Shown: one piece after another, positions 20,455-26,386 of the stretch
Layout of the letters: the number at the start of each line of letters is the position of its first letter
Numbering within the stretch: the stretch's first letter is position 1
NCBI GenBank assembly: GCA_002633005.1
Contig: NMRA01000180.1
Location: 294,651 to 321,036, forward strand
Reading direction: 5' to 3'
Origin: Phoronis australis
Lineage: Eukaryota; Phoronida; Phoronidae
Length of the DNA stretch: 26,386 nucleotides
The notes under the pieces: generated by a model
The model's input: the letters and a program-made list of their open reading frames with translations, nothing else
Told to the model about the DNA's origin: nothing
Databases searched by the model: none
Program-made: the position numbers and the translations under genes

Positions 20455-20559
20455 CTGAAAGAAAAGCATATGCTAACTTAATTTAAACACAACTAATGCT
20501 GGGGAGTTGACATGCGCCCATGGTGCATTGAATACGATATATTTCTAAGGACCACTAGG

Positions 20560-20930
20560 AGATATTGCAGTACTCGAATTGGCCCGAAAACGGAATGTTG
20601 TCGGCGCATTGTCATCATATACTTCTCAGTCAAGTTTCATTGAAATTTGTCAATCAGTTCTCTAGAAATAACTCTGAAACGCTCTACACCTCAACACCAC
20701 TTGAAAAGCCTCTTGGTGAGAATGAAATGGTGCCAGCATTTGGTCATCATGTATAACTAATGTAAAGCTTCATTGAAATCCATCAATTAATTCTCTAGAT
20801 AACATCTAGGTGCATTCTTCCCCTAACAACAAACTGAAAAGCAATTTCTCAGGATGCTGCAACCACATAGGCTTGTGTCGAGTTTCGTTGACATCCATCA
20901 ATCAGGTTTTTAGATATCTTCTTCCTTCGG
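20560..20930. repeat. Three diverged tandem repeats of about 120-130 bp in the intron
   Basis: The motif TTCATTGAAATCCATCAATCA plus TTCTCTAGATA recurs near 20637, 20768 and 20886 with increasing divergence. Shared flanking words include TGAAAAGC and TCATCAT. The last unit runs up to the decayed exon copy. The plus-strand open frame at 20565-20756 lies in this repeat and is not a gene. Confidence 0.6.
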
Positions 20931-21120
20931 CTGTTCACCGAAAGCAAGACTTGCGAAGTTTAACCAGATATCCCTTCTTGTAGGCTACATAAAGAAAGAG
21001 TAGGCACACTGCAGCAAAAACTAGAACTACGAGCAATAAAACCAAAGCTGGTGACATCCCATCTTGTGCAGGTGAGTTATCTGGCAGGTTTGTGCTGGGA
21101 ATTGTGACCAGTTGTGATAT
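20915..21120 (-). pseudogene. Decayed second copy of the stalk/transmembrane exon (3' part)
   Basis: Read on the minus strand, this is a clear paralogue of exon 20197-20454. The stalk words ISQLVTIPSTNLPDNSPAQD align with the intact EIPQKVTTLSTNLPDTSPSAQD. A full hydrophobic helix follows, then KKGYLVKLRKSCFR and an immediate stop (20935-20937) where the intact copy continues QRRNE. The position of the intact exon's donor has lost its GT. Its 5' part lies apart at 22355-22404, separated by about 1.2 kb. The membrane helix is still intact despite many substitutions, so loss of function may be recent, or the exon might once have been an alternative cassette. Used as it stands, it would give a receptor with a very short tail. 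Confidence 0.75.
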
Positions 21121-22354
21121 TTCAGACCTTTATACCACCAAAACTGCATTAGAGTACTTTAGAATTAGAGTACTTTAGACACCAGATTTGCACATTTTTG
21201 AGTAAATTTGCAGACCTTAGTGTAATGACCAAACACCAAAAATTTTAATTTTCAGCATGTTAGCCTATTAGAACGGTGTTTAGCTGGTACTTTTCCTAGT
21301 TACTTACCTTTCAAACAATAACACATGAATGGAGTGATTCAGTAACACATGAATGGAGTGATTCAGTAACACATGAATGGAGTGATTCAGTAACACATGA
21401 ATGGAGTGATTCAGTAACACATGAATGGAGTGATTCAGTAACACATGAATGGAGTGATTCGATTACCAATTTTCAGAATTCTCTATGATGTTTAGTTGGT
21501 GGACAGCACACGCAGTAATGAGGCGATACAGTTAATCAATAGAAAGGTTCCTTAATCGTGATGAATCATAACAAAGAGTTCCATATGCTTGTTTCTTACA
21601 AACAAAAAACGTTTCAACAAAAAAGTGCTCATTACTCTGCACCAAAAAGGTTGAGTATTCCCAAAAATTTGGAATAATAGTTAATTGCAAGCGTTCATAA
21701 ACTGATTAACAAATACCACAGTACTGCCTGTCAAAAAACCTTGACTGTTGCCGCGATGGCTCGATGTTCCGCGAAGTCAGTGTGGTCATCATGTGCGCAA
21801 CAAAACAACACGGTACACAACTTTGAAATTTAAATTCGACAGTCCCTTCCATAAGACAATGCCATTCTTCCAAATAATTTGACAAAAACAGATGTTGCCT
21901 TCTTTCAGACGCTTTTTTCTTCCCACCTCAGAATATGCAGCGTCTTGTGATTTGTCATTTTAACAACAATCAGTATTTAGCCAGAGATAAACGGAAGTAA
22001 ATAAAATAAACAATTCACTAACCACATAAGTTGCCCGCTTATAGTTTAGCCCAGGGATGATGAATAACAATAGAAGAAGACGTGGCATTCGTCGATTATC
22101 ATGCTATACTTAGAATGAATCTGCACAAGTTTCCAACTATGGAGCTCAAATTTTTTTAGTTAAAATAATAATGAATATGTATATCTTTTAATTTCTAATT
22201 CAAAAATCTTGCATTACTATTATAGCTTATGCCTAAGTAGTCAGAAAAAACTCAGAAAATAATCTGCTTTGAAATTGCATATTTTTGCCTGGTCTTGCAT
22301 ACTACAAGTCAAATTTCTGTCCGATTTCACATTTTTTGAGTATGGTGCACAGGT
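21121..22354. mobile_element. Insertion of about 1.2 kb splitting the exon copy
   Basis: Both sides are homologous to adjacent parts of one exon, so the sequence between was inserted. The junctions carry similar words: GATATTTCAGACC on the left and GATATCTGACAGAC on the right, a possible imperfect target-site duplication. The two insert ends both read (TC)AGACCT when viewed inward, a possible short inverted end. No open frame of note. It contains the 24-bp minisatellite at 21320-21460. The element class is undetermined. Confidence 0.55.
21320..21460. repeat. 24-bp minisatellite, 5.9 perfect units
   Basis: The unit AACACATGAATGGAGTGATTCAGT-like 24-mer starts at 21320, 21344, 21368, 21392, 21416 and 21440 (the last is 21 bases). 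I see no mismatch between units. The lack of divergence implies recent expansion, and length polymorphism is likely. Confidence 0.97.
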
Positions 22355-22440
22355 CTGATATCTGACAGACTGGTGGTGGGGTCAAACACTAAGTGGCCAG
22401 AAGGCTGAAAGAAAAACATATGCGCTTACTTAAATCAGGA
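22355..22440 (-). pseudogene. Decayed second copy of the stalk/transmembrane exon (5' part with acceptor)
   Basis: The acceptor region ATGTTTTTCTTTCAG and the first exon bases CCTTCTGGCCACTT match the intact exon ending at 20454. The exon would start at 22404. A two-base insertion after CACTT shifts the frame to a TGA almost at once (FWPLSV then stop). Splicing from the cysteine-rich exon into this site would give a receptor without a membrane helix. Most likely it is just a broken exon copy. Confidence 0.7.
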
Positions 22441-22953
22441 AGAGTTCGTGGCACCATCTTTTGTACAATCACTGGTTGTCTTACAAGGTATTGATAAATA
22501 AGTAAGTTTCACTGTAGTAATACAGTAACGCTTACAATAGGTTTGTGGCACCCAAGGGATTTAGGTTATATTACACTGAGCCGACACCAGACATCAGTTC
22601 ATGTGCCAAGCATATGAGGGCGCATGAAATCATAACTGAATTATCAGCAACTTGTCAATCAAAAATCAGACATGTGACTGAATTGTAAGAAAATTGACAT
22701 TCAAAAATCAGTAATGACAGAGCAATCAGTTAAGACTGACTTATAGCCAGGGTTATAATATACTTGTGCTGCAGCCTGCAGGTACCAACAAAGATTTACT
22801 AAAGGTACTTATTTGGTCTACGTTCGACTTACGGGTCGGTGATATATTTAACTAGGCAATTACTAGTACACCATCTGGAATTGTTAAACAGGATATTGTA
22901 TGAAAGACAGTGCAAACATACAGCACTCAATTACAAGGAACTCCATAACCTAC
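22441..22953 (-). other. Intron of the receptor-like gene after the cysteine-rich exon
   Basis: Part of the intron between the cysteine-rich exon and the first copy of the stalk exon. It contains no further cysteine-rich domain or other coding signal that I can see. Confidence 0.5.
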
Positions 22954-23080
22954 GTTTACATTTGTGTTCGTATAAGCAGATCTTAATTCGCTTCTGTAGA
23001 GGACTTCTACACAGAGACTTGCAGGACCTACACTCCCCAGTTGCTGAGTCGAAGTGCTCATCTTTCTTACATGGGTCCAC
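22954..23080 (-). CDS. TNF-receptor-like gene, cysteine-rich domain exon (BCMA/TACI-type)
   Basis: A 127-base exon on the minus strand. Acceptor GTGTTTTGTTGCAG ends at 23081; donor GTAGGT begins at 22953. The frame encodes 42 residues starting VDPCKKDEHFDSATGECRSC. Six cysteines are spaced C-x12-C-x2-C-x3-C-x10-C-x5-C. The first four match the cysteine-rich domain of the TNF-receptor subfamily that includes BCMA and TACI, including the aromatic-Asp (F-D) after the first Cys. The Asp-x-Leu ligand-contact motif of those receptors is not kept (D-S-A). The single leftover base joins in frame to exon 20197-20454; an alternative donor four bases further (after CGTAG) would break the frame. The upstream exon or exons with the start codon were not found. 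A Penelope relic begins about 50 bases upstream of the acceptor. Confidence 0.78.
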
Positions 23081-23129
23081 CTGCAACAAAACACAACATC
23101 ATTTTGAGAACAGTGATACTACTAGAGAC

Positions 23130-23488
23130 TACAAAGTGATGTCAGTTTATCGCAAGCTCACCCATACCGATCTGTATCTCAACTTTGACTCTAATAGCAG
23201 CATAAACATTCAGTGGTTTGCACTCTTGTCAACAGAGCTAAGAGGTCTCCTTTGAACAAGATCACAAGGACGAAATTGGCTACATACAGTGTTCTGTCAG
23301 TCAACAACTATGAGAATTGGTCCCTGTCCTCTTACGTAACAGTCCGCAGCAAGATCAGCACAACAGGGGGAAAGTTTACCTCTGCAGCCATTCCTTACAT
23401 CAGGAACTTTTCAGAACAGTTTGTACCCACTTATAGATCACATGGGGATGATACCTACTACAACTTCATTAATACCAACTGCCACTAG
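23130..23488 (+). mobile_element. Penelope-like reverse-transcriptase relic, frameshifted
   Basis: From 23130 the frame gives MSVYRKLTHTDLYLNFDSN, matching the YRKPTHTD-Y-L-F-SN block typical of Penelope-like reverse transcriptases. At about 23213 the homology jumps to another frame, CTLVNRAKRS (expected VRTL-RA), then SVNNYENW (expected NGYP-W), AAIPYIRNFSEQF (expected IPY-G-SE) and SHGDDTYYNFINTN. One frameshift and several eroded motifs show an old, dead fragment. It covers a different part of the protein from the 15422-16405 fragment. The open frame upstream of 23130 is antisense to the receptor exon and not part of the element. Confidence 0.7.
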
Positions 23489-23968
23489 GGGTTCTCCTGC
23501 AAATCGCGTTGAATGTTTAGATCATACACTGAAGCACTTCAACTTTTCCAGATAAAAACTCAATGTAAAAGAGAGCTAAAAAACAATTTCTCGTCGTGAG
23601 AACAAAGATTCCCATGTTTAATGTGTTTTCTTTCCTGTGTTTGTTTCACATGGTCAGGCGACTGAGACCTGGGTTGGCTTGTTGCCAGACAGGGCCACAC
23701 CCACTACTTTTCCTTAGGCCAAGACAGTTTAGCTAGCACATGTCAAGATAGAAAATGAAAACATTTTAATTTTAGAGTAAAAAAAAATATTGCAACTGAA
23801 CAGTTCTACTCCAATCATGTGTCATCAATCAAAACTGTGTGTTCCACGTCCATGAAAACCTATGCCTATATGTTATCGATAAACTTTTTTTCTGACCAAG
23901 TAGTTAACAAAACAATTGAGGTTCGCCTAGCTTGTTCATATATCTCACTCTGACCTACTATCTTCCAG
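23489..23968. other. Stretch between the Penelope relic and the plus-strand gene
   Basis: No exon could be defined for either flanking gene, although both need one or more upstream exons near here or beyond. Plus-strand ATG codons exist (about 23654, MVRRLRPG) but no matching splice donor is visible. Confidence 0.4.
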
Positions 23969-24201
23969 GCAACCTTTGTTGGAAGCTGCTGTGGACCAAA
24001 CCACTGAAACCAGTCATTATTTTCTTCATTATTTCCGTTCTTATAATTTCACTCTTATTTATCAGTTTACTACCAATATCAAGTGTCACATTTCTTTCTC
24101 AGCCAACAACATCCAACTTCCTGGTTGGCAAGAATATTCATCACAAGTTTGCTGAATGTGATGACCAGGTTCGTGGATATCATGGCTTTGTAATTTATCA
24201 G
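23969..24201 (+). CDS. Unrecognised membrane protein, internal exon with transmembrane helix
   Basis: A 233-base exon between a strong acceptor (CCTACTATCTTCCAG, AG at 23967-23968) and a strong donor (CAG|GTTAGT, GT at 24202). The phase on entry requires one base from an upstream exon not found here; it leaves in phase 0. The frame reads NLCWKLLWTKPLKP, a basic pre-membrane segment, then a 23-residue hydrophobic helix (about 24010-24078), then a hydrophilic stretch with a single Cys (IHHKFAECDDQVRGYHGF). Lys before the helix and a hydrophilic C-terminal side suggest a type II protein (C-terminus outside). No family was recognised. No ATG precedes it in frame, so it is not a first exon. Confidence 0.65.
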
Positions 24202-24297
24202 GTTAGTATGTAACAAGCCGCGGTAGTGCTTATTAACAAAATTGCAGCATCTGAAGAGTGCTATCACTGAAGAGGCCACCCTCATTTTAAATATCAC

Positions 24298-24327
24298 AAT
24301 AATAAATAAACAAATAAATAAATAAAT
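24298..24327. repeat. (AAAT)n microsatellite
   Basis: AATAAATAAACAAATAAATAAATAAAT run in the intron between the two plus-strand exons. Confidence 0.9.
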
Positions 24328-24479
24328 TTTTCGAAAACTGATGTAACCTACCTAGCTATTTCTTTTTTCTTTTCACGACTTCCAAGTAGTGGTAACATTT
24401 TCACATAACACTGTTCAAATAATGCCTACCGGTATATGTCATAGCAACAAATCATTTATGAATCATAGTATTCTTTCAG

Positions 24480-24590
24480 GTCCCTCGATATCCATCATTG
24501 TTCGATATCCACTATGCCAAACATGAGGTTGCCTACACCTTTAGGCTGAAGGACGACTTGGGTCAAGAGGACCTCAAAGTGCTGGAGTAA
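24480..24590 (+). CDS. Unrecognised membrane protein, last coding exon
   Basis: A 111-base exon entered in phase 0 after acceptor AGTATTCTTTCAG (AG at 24478-24479), consistent with the donor at 24202. It encodes 36 residues beginning VPRYPSLFDIHYAKHEV and ending DLKVLE, then TAA (24588-24590). Together with the preceding exon this gives about 113 codons of the C-terminal part. The region outside the membrane is only about 75 residues, too short for a TNF-homology or typical glycosyltransferase domain. A poly(A) signal follows at 24756. The gene could also be a truncated remnant of a larger one. Confidence 0.62.
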   Translation, partial: VPRYPSLFDIHYAKHEVAYTFRLKDDLGQEDLKVLE

Positions 24591-24755
24591 CACCATCTTG
24601 TGTATAGGTACTCCACTGACTTGCGATAGTCAGTGAAAGGGTATGGCCGCCCTTCCTTGAAGATGTCTTTAAAACTTTATTTATCTGTCCATCTTACATT
24701 CCATACACTCCATACATTCCTTTTTCTGTTCATTTCACTTAAGACAACTTTGGGA

Positions 24756-24761
24756 AATAAA
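24756..24761 (+). promoter_or_regulatory. Poly(A) signal AATAAA
   Basis: Canonical hexamer 165 bases after the stop codon at 24588-24590, with a GT-rich stretch (GCAGTTGTCGTTTC) 5-20 bases downstream, as expected of a cleavage site. It supports 24480-24590 as a terminal exon with a short 3' untranslated region. Confidence 0.65.
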
Positions 24762-24779
24762 CATTGCAGTTGTCGTTTC

Positions 24780-26255
24780 TATAGCATGAACTTTTCTGGA
24801 TGGCTCAAGATGAGGTCTTCATATTACACTGTTGTGGAAAGTTTATGTTTAAGGTCTATTGATCATATGTCTTCAGAAGCTTCTGTTAAAATGTTCTATT
24901 CAACATAAGTGTCATCAATACATTTTTGAAATTATGACTGTTTAAATTTTTATTTAATGTAACAGATTTTGTCAAAGTTACGTCAGACGCAAACAGCATA
25001 ACAAAAAATCACAAAATAATATTCAATAATTTGTCCAACCAATTATCAGATTTCAACTTTCTTGATGAATTTTTTTTTTAAATAATACCTTATTTGTTTT
25101 TCCCCTTAAGTTATTCCTATTTTATGCCAATTCGGGCAAAATTGTACGTAACAACTTTTCTTTGTCGGCTTTGGCAACTTTAAGGTCAATATCTTCACCT
25201 AAGAACGTCCAATCGAAATGATTTTTTAGCAAATCATTTATCATAAAAAGTTCTTTAAAATGATGTATCACATGTTTATCTAAGTTCCGTAAGTAGTTTT
25301 GGAATCGTAGTATTTTATACTTGCAAATTTGATTTGAAAAAATTTTTACCAGAAATTTTGACACAAAAATGACATTGTCTCTGGAACCGTATGTTCAACT
25401 TAAAAATTTTTTGCACCATTCTCTTAGTCTCGTGGTGAACTTTCTCATGATGTATATTACATGCGAATTTTCTAAAATGCTGTTCTACCATAGATATTCG
25501 TAAAGAGATTCGCGACTCCGTGAAGTCTCGCGGCCTAACGCAAAAGTACGTGAGCAGGATTCAAAACTTCCAGTCTCATGGCTAAGCATTAGTAACGAAG
25601 GTGAACTTTGGTTTTTTATTTCAGGCACGTCAAGCAAATTTTTGAGTTTGAAATTAATTTGTTGTGTTTAATGCAAACTAAATCGCGTATGCGAGCCATT
25701 CAAGTCGGATTATTGCTACAAAACGTGTCGGAATTATCTTGACAAGTTGTTGTTGATCGGCCCGCTTGCTGACACAGTTCAACACACGAATCGAGGCATT
25801 TGGCCCAATGAAAAGGTTGAGCTAAATGGATAATTCTTTTCACTAGTTGAATTCTCAGTCGTTTACCATGAAGTTTAGTTTGAATTTTGTGATTTTGTAT
25901 GAATTTTGGCTCGACCTAAATGTAGTCTCGACCTAAATGTAGTTTCTCATTCGTCACTACGTCTACAATACATAAGCCATGGTTTACCAACATATCCAAA
26001 ATTCAGCAAGAGCGAAATTTTGCCATTTTCATGATTTTCAGAAGCTCATATATATTAGCATGAAAAATGGTGGAAAATGAAAAGTATGCCACTGAAATAT
26101 TTAAACTTTCTTCTTTATATTGATATCCGTTTCAACAAATGGGGGCATTCATGAATATTTTTAAAAATCGAACTACTGCAGCACGTGAGAAGAGGATAAA
26201 TTTGCAGATTTTGCTAAATATCCGTTACTGAACCGATTTTAATGATATGTATATC
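24780..26255. other. AT-rich stretch without a recognisable gene
   Basis: Open frames at 24633-24908 (in the presumed 3' untranslated region) and 25122-25364 (minus) show no domain. The second is AT-rich, Lys/Leu-rich and without splice or promoter support. A 17-base direct repeat (CTCGACCTAAATGTAGT twice, about 25909-25943) is the only local structure. The missing 5' exon of the minus-strand receptor gene could lie here, but I could not identify it. Confidence 0.4.
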
Positions 26256-26386
26256 CAGGGGCAGATCCAGGATTTTGTGTTAGGGGAACCAGAGAAGAGT
26301 ATTAGCTAGGATTTTGTCATTCAGACATTGGCACTCCCGATCTGCCAAATGGAATCTGGGGGAATTTTAGGGGGGGTGTAGTTCTC
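26256..26386 (+). repeat. Dispersed-repeat terminus running off the window
   Basis: Begins CAGGGGCAGATCCAGG and continues with G-rich steps (GGGGGAATTTTAGGGGGGG). It is the same kind of end as at 817-854 and 12558-12573 (minus). The element continues beyond the window. Confidence 0.55.

Noticed and set aside
21320-21460. CRISPR-like array
   Set aside because: Units are contiguous 24-mers without spacers, in an animal genome: a minisatellite.
22839-23130. Plus-strand open frame before the Penelope relic as part of the element
   Set aside because: It is antisense to the cysteine-rich exon and has no Penelope motif; it is explained by the minus-strand exon.
24235-24287. Minus-strand MRVASSVIALF peptide as the receptor's signal-peptide exon
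   Set aside because: A phase-0 GTTAAT donor follows, but the hydrophobic core is short and the donor weak; too little support.
25122-25364. 80-codon minus-strand open frame as the receptor's 5' exon
   Set aside because: No signal peptide, no cysteine-rich domain and no credible splice donor in the needed phase.

Overview
This is animal nuclear DNA, AT-rich and gene-poor, dominated by interspersed repeats. GT-AG introns with phase-consistent exons, a tRNA-derived SINE head, a Penelope-like retroelement and many small inverted-repeat elements point to a repeat-rich, highly polymorphic marine invertebrate. An invertebrate deuterostome would fit, but the sequence does not settle the species. There are no bacterial-type operons, no CRISPR array and no functional tRNA or rRNA.

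Layout. 1-369 is a nested fold-back element. 370-15420 is repeat-filled intergenic DNA: a SINE head, a (TCCG)7-headed degenerate repeat, a small inverted-repeat family with CATGCGCGCACCC ends, and a 981-base assembly gap (10743-11723). Three isolated single Ns (1958, 9939, 14022) are each followed at once by a near-copy of sequence already present 0.6-1.5 kb upstream. These are probably allelic contig ends laid in tandem, not real duplications. 15422-16405 is an open 3' fragment of a Penelope-like element with a GIY-YIG endonuclease domain.

The main discovery lies on the minus strand, 23080 down to 17677: a split gene not visible as a single reading frame. Four exons with good splice sites and matching phases (22954-23080, 20197-20454, 18558-18643, 17677-17787) join into 193 codons plus a stop. 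The product has one cysteine-rich domain whose first four cysteines have the BCMA/TACI-type TNF-receptor spacing, then a Ser/Thr/Pro-rich stalk, one membrane helix and an 87-residue cytoplasmic tail. The 5' exon or exons were not found. The stalk/membrane exon has a second, decayed copy in the upstream intron, and that copy is split by about 1.2 kb of inserted DNA containing a perfect 24-bp minisatellite.

On the plus strand, two further exons (23969-24201 and 24480-24590) with a poly(A) signal at 24756 encode the C-terminal part of an unrecognised single-pass membrane protein. Its missing 5' exons must lie to the left and those of the receptor gene to the right, so the two genes are head-to-head and may interleave. 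A Penelope reverse-transcriptase relic (about 23130-23488) lies between them, just upstream of the receptor exon's splice acceptor. The rest, to 26386, is AT-rich non-coding DNA ending in another dispersed-repeat terminus.
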